Of a stretch of 64,000 bases of DNA, positions 8,656 through 17,718 are shown one piece after another. Source of the stretch: Coprococcus_C hominis (lineage in GTDB: Bacteria; Bacillota; Clostridia; Lachnospirales; Lachnospiraceae). How positions within the stretch are numbered: position 1 is the first letter of the stretch; each line of letters opens with the position of its first letter. The DNA lies in assembly GCF_020687505.1 (NCBI RefSeq), contig NZ_JAJEQT010000001.1; one strand, given 5' to 3'. A program made the translations under genes and the position numbers. Under the pieces are notes generated by a model. That model was given only the letters and a program-made list of their open reading frames with translations. It made no database searches and was not told the origin of the DNA.

Positions 8656-9966
8656 ATGTTGAAGAAATTTGACCGAGCAAGATACGATGCACTGTTATAT
8701 CGTGATTTCAGTGTGCATTACGGAAAAGTAAATAAAGTTGTCGGACTGACGGTAGAATCGGTAGGACCACCGGCAAAGCTGAATGACCTGTGCGAGATCA
8801 TCTCGAAGGATGGTCTGACAAAGGTCATGGCAGAGGTCGTCGGTTTCCGCGAGAATAAGGTACTACTGATGCCGTATGATTCGGTCGATGGAATCGGACT
8901 GGGGGCAACGGTTCGGAATACAGAAGGTGTCCTGCAGGTTCCGGTTGGTGAGGAATTGCTTGGCAAGGTGTTGGATGGCATCGGACGACCGATGGACGGC
9001 AGTACGCTCACGACGACGGAGACGTATCCGATTGATGCGCCGCCACCGGATCCACTCAAACGAAAGTTGATTGATGAAGTACTTCCACTTGGGGTAAAAG
9101 CGGTGGATGGACTTTTAACGATCGGAAAAGGACAGCGTATCGGCATCTTTGCTGGTAGTGGTGTTGGAAAAAGTACTTTGCTGGGTATGTTTGCCAGAAA
9201 TACGAAAGCAGATATTAATGTGATCGCACTGATCGGAGAGCGAGGTCGTGAGGTCGGTGAGTTTATCGAGCGAGATCTGGGGGCGGAAGGTCTGAAGCGT
9301 TCTGTGCTTGTAATCGCAACCTCGGATAAACCGGCACTGATCCGTAATAAGGCGGCAAAAACAGCAACCGCAATTGCAGAATATTTCCGGGATCAGGGCA
9401 AGGATGTCCTGTTGATGATGGATTCCCTGACCCGTTTTTCGATGGCACAACGGGAGATTGGACTGGCATCTGGAGAGCCTCCGGTTACAAGAGGATATCC
9501 GCCATCAGTATATGCGGAGCTTCCAAAGGTATTAGAGCGTGCAGGCAATACGCATCAGGGTTCGATTACCGGACTTTATACGGTGCTTGTCGATGGCGAT
9601 GATTTCAACGAGCCGATCACCGATACGGCGCGAGGTATCTTAGATGGACACATTGTGCTGTCGCGAAATCTGGCACATAAAAACCATTATCCGGCGATTG
9701 ATATTATGGCGAGTATCTCGCGATGCATGAGTGCGATTGCATCGAAAGAACATAAGCAGGCGGCTGGCAGATTGAAAAATGTACTCGCAACCTACAACGA
9801 CGCAGAGGATCTGATCAACATAGGTGCCTACAAATCCGGCTCCAACCCGGAGATTGACTATGCAATCACGAAGATCAATCAGGTCAATGCGTATCTGATG
9901 CAGGATGTGGACAGTAAGTTTTTGCTGGAGGATGAGCTGAAGCAGTTGTATGCGATTTTTGAATAA
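8656..9966 (+). CDS. fliI: flagellar export ATPase FliI
   Basis: FliI (436 aa) is the F1-beta-like hexameric ATPase that energises and readies substrates for flagellar type III export. The Walker A loop is GSGVGKST at residues 167-174, with Walker B in the strand VLLMMDSLTRF, and the family motif GEPPVTRGYPPSVYAELP follows. The N-terminal domain is beta-rich as in F1. It acts with FliH upstream and FliJ downstream at the cytoplasmic face of the export gate. Confidence 0.97.
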   Translation: MLKKFDRARYDALLYRDFSVHYGKVNKVVGLTVESVGPPAKLNDLCEIISKDGLTKVMAEVVGFRENKVLLMPYDSVDGIGLGATVRNTEGVLQVPVGEELLGKVLDGIGRPMDGSTLTTTETYPIDAPPPDPLKRKLIDEVLPLGVKAVDGLLTIGKGQRIGIFAGSGVGKSTLLGMFARNTKADINVIALIGERGREVGEFIERDLGAEGLKRSVLVIATSDKPALIRNKAAKTATAIAEYFRDQGKDVLLMMDSLTRFSMAQREIGLASGEPPVTRGYPPSVYAELPKVLERAGNTHQGSITGLYTVLVDGDDFNEPITDTARGILDGHIVLSRNLAHKNHYPAIDIMASISRCMSAIASKEHKQAAGRLKNVLATYNDAEDLINIGAYKSGSNPEIDYAITKINQVNAYLMQDVDSKFLLEDELKQLYAIFE

Positions 9967-9983
9967 GACAGGATGAAGAATGT

Positions 9984-10454
9984 ATGGCGAAGTTTATATA
10001 TCGAATGCAGAATATCTTGAATATCAAATATAAGCTGGAGGAGTCTGCCAAGCAGGAGTACGCCGAAGCAAGGCAGGCACTTGCGGCAGAGGAACAGAAG
10101 CTTGATGCATTAAAAAAACGCAAACAGGGATATTATGAAGCGTATCAGGCATCCATACAGGGAAGGCTGGATTTCCTTGAGATTGAAGAAAATGCAAACA
10201 GTATGGATATCTTAGATATGATGATCGAGGAGCAGAATGCAGTGATCCGGCAGAAGAGCAAAGAACTGGAACTTGCCAGACAGAAGATGGCACGCGAGAT
10301 GCAGGAACGGAAAATGCATGAGAAGCTGAAAGAAAAGAAGTTCGATGAATTTAAACAGGAGTTGAATGCGACCGAGAAACGGGAGACCGATGAGGTGGCG
10401 GGATATCAGTTTACAAGTGCAAAGAAAGAGGTGGAAGACAATGGCAAAAAATAA
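9984..10454 (+). CDS. fliJ: flagellar export protein FliJ
   Basis: The 156-residue protein is almost entirely alpha-helical coiled coil, rich in Lys, Glu, Gln and Arg, the plan of FliJ, the gamma-like stalk of the FliI ATPase ring. The N-terminus KFIYRMQNILNIKYKLEE fits the family. It follows fliI by 17 bp and overlaps the next gene by 14 bp. Sequence conservation in FliJ is low, so the call rests on length, helical character and position. Confidence 0.88.
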   Translation: MAKFIYRMQNILNIKYKLEESAKQEYAEARQALAAEEQKLDALKKRKQGYYEAYQASIQGRLDFLEIEENANSMDILDMMIEEQNAVIRQKSKELELARQKMAREMQERKMHEKLKEKKFDEFKQELNATEKRETDEVAGYQFTSAKKEVEDNGKK

Positions 10455-11178
10455 GAGAGAAAAAGGAGAAAACTCCGGTAGCAATAAAGGTGTAGGTATC
10501 CTGATCGGTGTTTTGATCGTAATTACATGGCTGAGTGTGATGTGTCTGCTCATAAAATGTGATGTAGGTGGATTTGGAAGCCGTGTGCTCCGCCCAGTAT
10601 TTAAGGATGTTCCAGTGATCAATAAAATATTGCCGGATGCTTCGGATGAGGAAGTTGCGATTGAGAGTGATTATCCATATACGAATCTGGAGGATGCTTT
10701 AAAGCATATTGCAGACCAGGATGCAGCGATTGGCAGCAAGGATGCAGAAATCTCCGAATTAAACGACAAAGTGACGGAATTACAGGCAGAAGTCGATCGC
10801 CTGACGACCATTGCAAAGGATCAAAGTGACTTTGAAGATGAAAAAAAGAAATTTTATGACGAAATAGTCTATGGAGATTCGGCTCCAGATACCGATACAT
10901 ATAAAGAGTGGTACAATGAGCTTGATGCGGAATCCGCTGCTGAGATCTATCAGCAGGTATTAGAACAGGATCAGGCAGATGACAGTATCAAGAAAATGGC
11001 ACAGTCGTACGAAGAAATGAATGCGTCGGAAGCTGCAAAGATTTTGGAGACGATGGGCAATGATCTCGATACAGTTGCACTGATCATGAACAATATGGAT
11101 GCGCAGTCAAGGGGAAAGGTGCTCGCGGCGATGGATCCGGATTTTGCGGCTGCGGTAACGAAGAAGCTTTTGCCATAG
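10441..11178 (+). CDS. MgtE_N-domain membrane protein (YlxF/MotE-like)
   Basis: The 245-residue protein has a lysine-rich N-terminus, one membrane helix at about 17-38, a coiled coil near 75-120, and a C-terminal MgtE intracellular-type domain (AAKILETMGNDLDTVALIMNNM, shown here in part). This is the architecture of B. subtilis YlxF, which lies at the same place between fliJ and fliK, and of MotE, a chaperone of motor parts. I chose ATG 10441, preceded by AGAGGTGG, and not the upstream ATG at 10366 that runs inside fliJ. Exact role in this species is inferred. Confidence 0.8.
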   Translation: MAKNKREKGENSGSNKGVGILIGVLIVITWLSVMCLLIKCDVGGFGSRVLRPVFKDVPVINKILPDASDEEVAIESDYPYTNLEDALKHIADQDAAIGSKDAEISELNDKVTELQAEVDRLTTIAKDQSDFEDEKKKFYDEIVYGDSAPDTDTYKEWYNELDAESAAEIYQQVLEQDQADDSIKKMAQSYEEMNASEAAKILETMGNDLDTVALIMNNMDAQSRGKVLAAMDPDFAAAVTKKLLP

Positions 11179-11221
11179 AGCCATTGTATAACTCCAAATA
11201 AGAAAAAAAGGAGGAACGCAA

Positions 11222-12625
11222 ATGATTGTAGGAATTCAATCAGGTGGAATCGGAAAAGTCGATATGAGCCAGACGGGCGGAACCACAGACAAATCAAAGT
11301 CGAAGGACAAAGCCTCTGGAACATTTGAAGATCTGATGAATCTGGCAGCAACCAATCCGAATACCACCACGCAGACAGCGAATTCTGCAACGATGAAAAA
11401 CGATGTAGATGCGGTAAAACAGGCAGACACAACGGTTTCTGGCGAGAAAAAGCAGTCAGATCTGAACAAGTATACAAGATCAGATGCGAAGACAGAAACA
11501 ACGCGTACTACCGGTGCAGAAAAAGCAAAGCGAAACGAAGCACCACAGGAAGTAGAAGGCGACGATTTAAAAGCGGAATTACTTTCGAATAAGCTGAAAA
11601 AGCTTCTGAATGTGGACGATGAGACATTGCAGAATCTCTTGCAGACAGCGGGACTTACAATGCAGGATCTGCTTGATCCGGCTGTGATGAAGGATTTTAT
11701 TTTGCAGATCAATGATGCAACATCTGTGGATCTGCTGATTGACGAATCCCTGAATAATCTTATGCAGCAGGCAATGCAGCTTCTGGATGAGGTTTTGAAT
11801 GTGGTGGATGAGACAGTGATTTCAACAGAAGTGCCAGTTGAGGAACTGCTTCCAGAGGAGTCGTCATCTGCACAGACAGAGCCACAGGAGACGGTTGTGG
11901 ATGCAGAAAAGCCACAGACAGTGGAAGCAAAAACAGAGACGGTTGCACAGACGACACCGGAGGAGGATGTTACCCGGACGGATGGTAAAAGTGTTGAAAC
12001 CCAGACTGTTGACACAGAAGTACAGGTGACTGTGCAGACAGAGGATGCTGGAGATTCGGATGCTTCTGCAGATATGATGAAACAGAATGCAGAGGGTGTG
12101 ATTTCCAATCTGAATCAGGCGATGGCACAGGCGACAGGCGAAGAGATTGCAGCAACACCGTTTGATACGTCGGTAACACAGACGGATATTGTCCGTCAGG
12201 TAGTGGATGAGATCAGAGTGAACTTATCGAAAGATGTCACATCGATGACCTTACAGCTGAATCCGGAACAGCTGGGAAAAGTACAGATTCATGTATCCAC
12301 GAAAAATGGTGTGATGCAGGCACAGATCATTGCAGAAACAGAGGCGGCAAAGGCAGCCGTGGAGTCAGGGCTGGCAGTTCTGAAGGAAGCTTTTGAAAAT
12401 CAGGATCTCAAAGTAGATGCCATTGAGGTAATGGTTGGAACACCGGATTATTTCATGGAAGAAAGCGGTGCGGAAGCACAGATGGAACAAAAAGAGCAAA
12501 AGTCAGGAAATTCGACTGGCCCGGTTAATTTCACAGGCAATTCAGACGATGATATAATTGAGGATGTGTCTTTGGAGACAGAAATGATGAAGGCACAGGG
12601 AAATCAAGTAAATTATATGGCGTGA
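11222..12625 (+). CDS. fliK: flagellar hook-length control protein FliK
   Basis: FliK (467 aa) is exported while the hook grows and, at the right length, switches FlhB from hook to filament substrates. Most of the protein is low-complexity, Thr/Glu/Asp/Val-rich and likely disordered, as expected of a ruler. The conserved C-terminal domain lies at about 340-405 (MTLQLNPEQLGKVQIHV, then VMVG). The GGAGG site is good. It precedes flgD and flgE, the usual order. Sequence in the ruler part is not conserved enough to judge hook length. Confidence 0.92.
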   Translation: MIVGIQSGGIGKVDMSQTGGTTDKSKSKDKASGTFEDLMNLAATNPNTTTQTANSATMKNDVDAVKQADTTVSGEKKQSDLNKYTRSDAKTETTRTTGAEKAKRNEAPQEVEGDDLKAELLSNKLKKLLNVDDETLQNLLQTAGLTMQDLLDPAVMKDFILQINDATSVDLLIDESLNNLMQQAMQLLDEVLNVVDETVISTEVPVEELLPEESSSAQTEPQETVVDAEKPQTVEAKTETVAQTTPEEDVTRTDGKSVETQTVDTEVQVTVQTEDAGDSDASADMMKQNAEGVISNLNQAMAQATGEEIAATPFDTSVTQTDIVRQVVDEIRVNLSKDVTSMTLQLNPEQLGKVQIHVSTKNGVMQAQIIAETEAAKAAVESGLAVLKEAFENQDLKVDAIEVMVGTPDYFMEESGAEAQMEQKEQKSGNSTGPVNFTGNSDDDIIEDVSLETEMMKAQGNQVNYMA

Positions 12626-12650
12626 TAAGACCTAAGAAAGGAGGCAGAAC

Positions 12651-13220
12651 ATGGCAGTTGATTCAGCAATTAGCAGTATCGCAAACAGCTCAAGCAGTTA
12701 TTCCGCAACATCCAAGGGAAAGACATCCGGAAGCGATCTGGACAAGGAAGCGTTTTTGAATCTGCTTGTAACACAGATGCAGTATCAGGATCCTTTAAAT
12801 CCAAGTGATAATACAGAGTATATGTCACAGCTTGCACAGTATTCTGCTTTGGAGGCGCAGCTTAATATCAGTGATACACTGGATAAGGGAAACAACCTGA
12901 ATCTGGTCGGCAAATATGTAATTATGAACACGACCGATTCATCCGGTAAACAGGCAATGATCAGTGGACTGGTAGAGTATGCGACAGTTAAGGATGGCGA
13001 TGTGTATCTGTCGGTCAATAACACATATTATCCGGCAGAGGATCTGGATTCTGTGATTGACTATGATTATTATCTGTATTTGAAACAGCATGCAAACAGT
13101 GATGGAACGATTAACAAGGATAATAATACAGGCGACAGTACGAACGGTACGGATAATGTCGGTGGCAAGACAGATGATTTGGATAAAACAGATGCTGCGG
13201 ACAAGACGAAAGAAGCTTAG
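12651..13220 (+). CDS. flgD: flagellar hook capping protein FlgD
   Basis: FlgD (189 aa) caps the growing hook so that FlgE subunits can be inserted. The conserved N-terminal half contains LDKEAFLNLLVTQMQYQDPLNPSDN and QLAQYSALEA (both conserved blocks seen). A short domain follows, and the last 45 residues are an Asp/Thr/Gly/Lys-rich tail. It is shorter than the Gram-negative form and lacks its large C-terminal beta domains, like the Bacillus protein. Confidence 0.93.
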   Translation: MAVDSAISSIANSSSSYSATSKGKTSGSDLDKEAFLNLLVTQMQYQDPLNPSDNTEYMSQLAQYSALEAQLNISDTLDKGNNLNLVGKYVIMNTTDSSGKQAMISGLVEYATVKDGDVYLSVNNTYYPAEDLDSVIDYDYYLYLKQHANSDGTINKDNNTGDSTNGTDNVGGKTDDLDKTDAADKTKEA

Positions 13221-13257
13221 GGAATGACAGTTTATGCAGAACAAGGAGGGAATGCAT

Positions 13258-13647
13258 ATGCGATCTTTCGATGTCGATTTTCTTTCCATGGGACAGGCTG
13301 CAAATCTGTATTTCCAGAATGTGAAGCCGGAAAAAACGACAGAACCAAACAAAGAAGTTGTCAGCTTTCAGGATGTACTAAATGCAAAAGTAGAACAGGA
13401 AGTGAAATTTTCCAAGCATGCAAATCAGCGGCTGGAAAACCGGAATATTGAATTGTCCAAGGATCAGCTTGAACGTCTGAATCAGGGCGTTGGACAGGCA
13501 CGGACAAAGCAGATTCAGGAATCACTCGTGATGATGGACAATCTTGCATTTATCGTAAATGTTAAAAACAATACCGTAGTCACTGCGATGGAGCAGGGAG
13601 AAAGCGGACAGGTGTTTACCAATATTGACGGAGCCGTCATTGTATAA
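13258..13647 (+). CDS. flagellar operon protein, TIGR02530 type
   Basis: A 130-residue protein of the small family found between flgD and flgE in many Firmicutes. The recognisable part is the helix FSKHANQRLENRNIELSKDQ followed by a beta-rich end (NLAFIVNVKNNTVVTAM). The start at ATG 13258 is 7 bases after GGAGGG; ATG 13252 is too close to it and ATG 13234 lies upstream of it. The molecular role is not established; context suggests hook assembly. Confidence 0.85.
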   Translation: MRSFDVDFLSMGQAANLYFQNVKPEKTTEPNKEVVSFQDVLNAKVEQEVKFSKHANQRLENRNIELSKDQLERLNQGVGQARTKQIQESLVMMDNLAFIVNVKNNTVVTAMEQGESGQVFTNIDGAVIV

Positions 13648-13649
13648 GA

Positions 13650-13676
13650 AAAAGCCGGACCGATAAGGAGGCTTTT
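13650..13676 (+). other. weak hairpin before flgE
   Basis: AAAAGCC pairs with GGCTTTT, with an inner CC/GG pair, in the 83-bp gap before flgE. The stem is short and is followed by GGTTTT. It could be a weak terminator or processing signal; it may also be chance. Confidence 0.3.
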
Positions 13677-13730
13677 GGTTTTCCGAATGACAGAGGAAAA
13701 ACTAAAACAAGATTATGGAGGTCAAAAATT

Positions 13731-15137
13731 ATGATGAGATCACTTTATTCCGGTGTTGCCGGACTTAAGACACATCAGACAAAAATGGACGTTATCGGTA
13801 ATAATATCGCGAACGTTAATACAACAGGATTCAAATCTTCATCGGTGTTATTCAGCGATGTTTTATATCAGACAAGTGCCAATGCGACCGGTGCGACAGC
13901 TACCACAGGTGGTACAAACGCATCTCAGATCGGTCTTGGTGCCAAGACATCATCCATTCAAACATCAATCACACAGAATGGTAGTGCACAGACAACAAAC
14001 AATACATATGATATGATGCTTTCCGGTTCTGCGTTCTTTGTAGTCAGCCGTGGTGGAACAAATTATTTTACTAAGGTAGGTTCTTTTGGCGTTGATGGAA
14101 GTGGTTGCCTTGTAAACGGAAGTGGATATCAGGTTATGGGATGGCAGGTTGATCCGGATAATCCGAATCAGATCAAGAAGGATACGGTATCGGCACTTTA
14201 TCCGGAGTCTGAAGATAACAAGGTGTCATCTCCACAGATGACAACCGATGCACATCTGACCGGAAATATTGATATGACAGATCCTGAACTTACATCTGTG
14301 GATGGACGCGCAATTTCAGTATCCATCTATGATGCACTTGGTTATAATTATACAGTAAAATTCAAGTTAACGCAGGATCAGAACCAGGCGGATAAGTCTT
14401 TGTATAATCTTGAGATTGTGTCCATCAAGGATTCAAATAATATTGAGATAACAGGAACGGACGATCCGACAACGGCTACTGTTGAAGGCGGTTATAAAGC
14501 TACAATCGGAGGCGCCAATTCCATTCAGGTTAAATTCGATGCGGATACAGGTAACTTTGAATATGTTGGAGCAGCGGGACAAAAGAATGCGATGCTTGAG
14601 ATTAAACCGAATAATCCGAACGAGAAGGGCGATGTGTTCCAGTCTGTAATCAATGGTGAGGCTGTCGATGGAATTGATGTCAATTTCTCGTATCTGACAA
14701 GATTTGAATCAAACGGTAAGTCTACAGTAAAGGCAGTACGTGGAGCTGCGGATTCTACCGGAGGCGGTCGCTCCATGGGTAAGTTAAATGATGTCAGAAT
14801 TGATGAGACAGGTAAGCTTTATGGCGTTTATACGAATGGTGAGACAAAACTGCTTGGACAGATATCTGTTGCAACCTTTGCAAACCCGATGGCGCTTGAA
14901 GCACTTGGAAACAGCGTGTACACAACTACACAGAACTCTGGTTACTTTGATGGTATCGGAACATCTGTTGATGAGGATGGTGGAAAAATCTCGCAGGGCG
15001 TTTTGGAAATGTCAAATGTTGATTTGTCGGCAGAGTTCACTGATATGATTACAACCCAGAGAGGATTTCAGGCAAATTCAAGAATTATCACAACCTCAGA
15101 TTCCATGCTTGAAGAGCTTGTAAACCTGAAGCGGTAA
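13731..15137 (+). CDS. flgE: flagellar hook protein FlgE
   Basis: FlgE (468 aa) polymerises into the hook that links rod to filament. It starts with the flagellar rod/hook motif (MDVIGNNIANVNTTGFKSS) and ends with the C-terminal helix pattern NVDLSAEFTDMITTQRGFQANSR, with FlgE D1/D2 domains between. GTAAGG-type spacing is good, with TGGAGGTC before the ATG. It is the last gene before a strong hairpin and a new promoter, so it probably closes the first transcription unit. Confidence 0.96.
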   Translation: MMRSLYSGVAGLKTHQTKMDVIGNNIANVNTTGFKSSSVLFSDVLYQTSANATGATATTGGTNASQIGLGAKTSSIQTSITQNGSAQTTNNTYDMMLSGSAFFVVSRGGTNYFTKVGSFGVDGSGCLVNGSGYQVMGWQVDPDNPNQIKKDTVSALYPESEDNKVSSPQMTTDAHLTGNIDMTDPELTSVDGRAISVSIYDALGYNYTVKFKLTQDQNQADKSLYNLEIVSIKDSNNIEITGTDDPTTATVEGGYKATIGGANSIQVKFDADTGNFEYVGAAGQKNAMLEIKPNNPNEKGDVFQSVINGEAVDGIDVNFSYLTRFESNGKSTVKAVRGAADSTGGGRSMGKLNDVRIDETGKLYGVYTNGETKLLGQISVATFANPMALEALGNSVYTTTQNSGYFDGIGTSVDEDGGKISQGVLEMSNVDLSAEFTDMITTQRGFQANSRIITTSDSMLEELVNLKR

Positions 15138-15151
15138 TTTATAAATAAAAG

Positions 15152-15210
15152 GGCAGGTATTTTCTACTTTTGACGATGTGAAAAAGTGGAAAATGCCTGC
15201 CTTATTTTGT
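15152..15210 (+). terminator. intrinsic terminator after flgE
   Basis: A 20-bp stem (15152-15171 with 15182-15201) contains only two G-U pairs and a 10-nt loop, and is followed by a T-rich tract to 15210. It lies 14 bp after the flgE stop codon and should strongly reduce transcription into flbD. Confidence 0.8.
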
Positions 15211-15238
15211 AGACATAAAAATCGAACTGTGCTATAAT
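15210..15238 (+). promoter_or_regulatory. sigma-A promoter before flbD-motAB
   Basis: TAGACA (15210-15215) and TATAAT (15233-15238) are 17 bp apart, matching 11 of 12 consensus bases. It begins exactly where the flgE terminator tract ends. The start would be near 15245, about 46 nt before the flbD ATG. Confidence 0.8.
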
Positions 15239-15290
15239 TAGCCTAATTGTAATGTCGGAAAATGTGTAATCTTTCAGGGAGTACAGAGAT

Positions 15291-15509
15291 ATGATTGAAG
15301 TAACCAGATTAAAAGGGAAAAAGATGATGATCAATGCCGAACTGATTGAGACGGTGGAGGAGACTCCGGATACTGTAATTACACTGACTAACGGCAAGAA
15401 ATTCGTCGTGAGTGAGTCTGCCGAGGAAGTAACCTCACTTGTGATCGGCTATAAGAGAAAAATATTCGCTTTATTCTTAGATAGTGGGAACAAGGCAGAA
15501 AATGTATAG
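15291..15509 (+). CDS. flbD: flagellar protein FlbD
   Basis: A 72-residue FlbD-family protein (MIEVTRLKGKKMMINAELIE, then TLTNGKKFVV). The family is small, beta-rich and always sits between the hook gene and motA or the switch genes in Firmicutes and spirochaetes; its molecular role is poorly known and it is unrelated to the Caulobacter regulator of the same name. It is the first gene after the internal promoter. Confidence 0.9.
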   Translation: MIEVTRLKGKKMMINAELIETVEETPDTVITLTNGKKFVVSESAEEVTSLVIGYKRKIFALFLDSGNKAENV

Positions 15510-15520
15510 GGGATAACAAC

Positions 15521-16312
15521 ATGGATTTTACATCAATCATAGGAATGGTGGCTGCATTTGGCTTGATGATTTACGGAATGGTAAATGGTCATGATTTCAG
15601 TGTAATTGTAGATAACTTTGTCGATATACCATCTGTATATATTGTATTTGGTGGTGTTTTGGGTTGTGCGTTTGCCGGAAATTCTTTAAAGGGATTTTTA
15701 TCTGGTTTAAAGTCCATTAGTCTGATTTTCAAGAATCCAAAGTCGGATGAGGCAGGTACAATCAAATCAATTATTGAGCTTTCCAACCTTGCGAGAAGAG
15801 AAGGCTTACTTGCATTGGAAGAATCGGCAAATAATTTGGAAGATGAATTTATGAAAAAAGGAATCATGCTGATTGTCGATGGTACGGATCCGGAGCTTGT
15901 ACGAAGCATTTTGGAAGCAGAACTTGTGAATGTAGATTCCCGGCATCAGGGGAATATTACATTTTGGAAAAATATTGCATCTGCAGGTCCTGCCTGGGGT
16001 ATGATTGGTACGTTGCTTGGATTGATTAATATGTTGAAGAATCTGTCAGATCCGGATTCCATCGGACCGAATATGTCGGTCGCACTTGTAACAACGTTGT
16101 ATGGTTCTATCATAGCCAACTGGTTATGTGCGCCGATTGTTGCGAAGCTGTCGCTTCAGAATGAGACTGAAATTAAATTAAAAGAAGTTATGATTGAGGG
16201 TATTTTGTCGATTCAGGCAGGTGAGAATCCTCGCGTCATAGAAGAAAAACTGAAGTCATTCCTGGCACCAAAGGATCGTCAGGAATTTGAAGAAGAGGGC
16301 GGTGGTCACTAA
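15521..16312 (+). CDS. motA: flagellar motor stator protein MotA
   Basis: MotA (263 aa) is the ion-channel subunit of the stator, with four membrane helices (about 3-22, 34-52, 145-168, 180-203). The conserved channel motif GPAWGMIGTLLGLINML is present, and the cytoplasmic loop between helices 2 and 3 contacts FliG. The stop codon overlaps the motB start (TAATG), which couples the two. The sequence alone does not tell me whether protons or sodium are used. Confidence 0.96.
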   Translation: MDFTSIIGMVAAFGLMIYGMVNGHDFSVIVDNFVDIPSVYIVFGGVLGCAFAGNSLKGFLSGLKSISLIFKNPKSDEAGTIKSIIELSNLARREGLLALEESANNLEDEFMKKGIMLIVDGTDPELVRSILEAELVNVDSRHQGNITFWKNIASAGPAWGMIGTLLGLINMLKNLSDPDSIGPNMSVALVTTLYGSIIANWLCAPIVAKLSLQNETEIKLKEVMIEGILSIQAGENPRVIEEKLKSFLAPKDRQEFEEEGGGH

Positions 16313-17160
16313 TGGCAAAAAGAAAGCAACAGCCACCGGATGAAGGATCACCGGCATGGATGTCCACATTCAGTGATCTGATGAACCTGTTACTCTGCTT
16401 CTTCATATTACTTTTTGCAAGTTCTACAATGGATGAAGGCAAAATCCAAAAGATTGCCGCATCATTTGATAATCTGTCATTCAGTGTGATCAGCGAAGGA
16501 AGTGTTTCGCTTTTGACGGGAGAAATGTTATCTGGAGGTATGACACAGCTTGCAGATACTGACAGTGTGTTGTCGGAAGCAGGCAAGAACATCGACGGAA
16601 ACACAGGGGACAAGTCAAGCAGTGCATCCCCGACGGATGCGGAGCATCTGTCAGATAACGACCTGCAGGCTGAAGTAGAACGCCGGGGCGAACAACAGTC
16701 AGAAGAAATGTATGAGGAAGTCATGCAGATGGCAGAGACCTATGCAATTGATGACCAGATTATCCTTGATTTTAACGATCAGTATGTGGAGCTGGATCTG
16801 AATGGTTCGATTCTGTTTGATTCCGGTAATGCGGAGATCAAAGATAATTCCAAGCTGTTTTTGCAGAAGATTGCACAAATCCTTGTCAAGTACAAATACA
16901 ATGTAATCGAGATTGAGGGACACACGGATAATATCCCAATCTCAAATTCAAAGTATGAAGATAATCGCTCACTTTCCTCAGAACGTGCGCGCAGTGTTTA
17001 TGAATATGTTGTGTCGCAGGAGCATTTCATAGACAGCAACATCAAGATTGCCGGCTATGGAGACAGCCGTCCGGTTGCGTCAAACGAGACAGAAGAGGGA
17101 AGAGCGAAGAATCGTAGAGTTGCGATTAAAATCTACAACAAGCAGAATTCAAATAATTAA
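16312..17160 (+). CDS. motB: flagellar motor stator protein MotB
   Basis: MotB (282 aa) anchors the stator to peptidoglycan. The single membrane helix (about 18-40) begins TFSDLMNLLLCFF, in which Asp22 is the ion-binding residue. After a plug and linker rich in Ser/Asp, the C-terminal OmpA-like domain binds the wall (IEIEGHTDNIPIS, then NRRVAIKIYN). It overlaps motA by one base and precedes fliL. Confidence 0.96.
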   Translation: MAKRKQQPPDEGSPAWMSTFSDLMNLLLCFFILLFASSTMDEGKIQKIAASFDNLSFSVISEGSVSLLTGEMLSGGMTQLADTDSVLSEAGKNIDGNTGDKSSSASPTDAEHLSDNDLQAEVERRGEQQSEEMYEEVMQMAETYAIDDQIILDFNDQYVELDLNGSILFDSGNAEIKDNSKLFLQKIAQILVKYKYNVIEIEGHTDNIPISNSKYEDNRSLSSERARSVYEYVVSQEHFIDSNIKIAGYGDSRPVASNETEEGRAKNRRVAIKIYNKQNSNN

Positions 17161-17172
17161 GGAGTCAGAAAC

Positions 17173-17691
17173 ATGAAGAAAAATCTTATAACCGTTGTTA
17201 TATTAGCAATTAGTATTATAAACCTTGTGTTTAATATTTTGCTTGTGTTTGTGTTTATGCCTTCCACATCGAAGACAAACAAACTGATTACCGATATTGC
17301 AGAGGTTCTTGATATTGAGATCGCTTCGCAGACAAAGGACGACAGTACATTTGATGTTAGCAATCTGGCACATTACCAGTTGGAACAGGGAAATCCAATC
17401 AACCTGAAAAATGATGGTTCGGGTGACCTGCATGTTGTACAGTATGGTTTGACAATCAATATGGACAAGACAGCCAGTGATTACTCCAAGGTATCTGCCA
17501 ACATCGAAGCATCTACCGCGATGATCTACGATATGGCGAGAAACATCATTGGAAGCTATACATATACCGAAGTGATTGACGGAGAGACAACCACGAACAA
17601 GATCAAAGAGGAATTGTTGAAACAGCTCAAGGAAACATTTAATACTGAATGTATTTATTCTGTAAGCTTTTACAATTGGGTTGCACAGTAG
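17173..17691 (+). CDS. fliL: flagellar basal-body-associated protein FliL
   Basis: FliL (172 aa) has one N-terminal membrane helix (about 5-28) and an extracytoplasmic domain (VVQYGLTINMDKTASDYS, shown in part; then ELLKQLKETFNTECIYSVSFYNW at the end). The family surrounds stator units and supports torque. It lies between motB and fliM as in other Firmicutes. Similarity in FliL is low, so the name rests on topology, size and position. Confidence 0.88.
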   Translation: MKKNLITVVILAISIINLVFNILLVFVFMPSTSKTNKLITDIAEVLDIEIASQTKDDSTFDVSNLAHYQLEQGNPINLKNDGSGDLHVVQYGLTINMDKTASDYSKVSANIEASTAMIYDMARNIIGSYTYTEVIDGETTTNKIKEELLKQLKETFNTECIYSVSFYNWVAQ

Positions 17692-17718
17692 ATTATTGCC
17701 AGCAGGAGGTGAGAAAAC

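Noticed and set aside
11236..12108. 290-aa minus-strand frame opposite fliK, Ser/Val/Thr-rich
   Set aside because: Complement of the low-complexity ruler region of FliK; no start signal and no known domain.
13640..13670. Sigma-28-like -10 (ACCGATAA) before flgE
   Set aside because: No TAAA-type -35 at the right distance; the bases belong to a weak hairpin instead.
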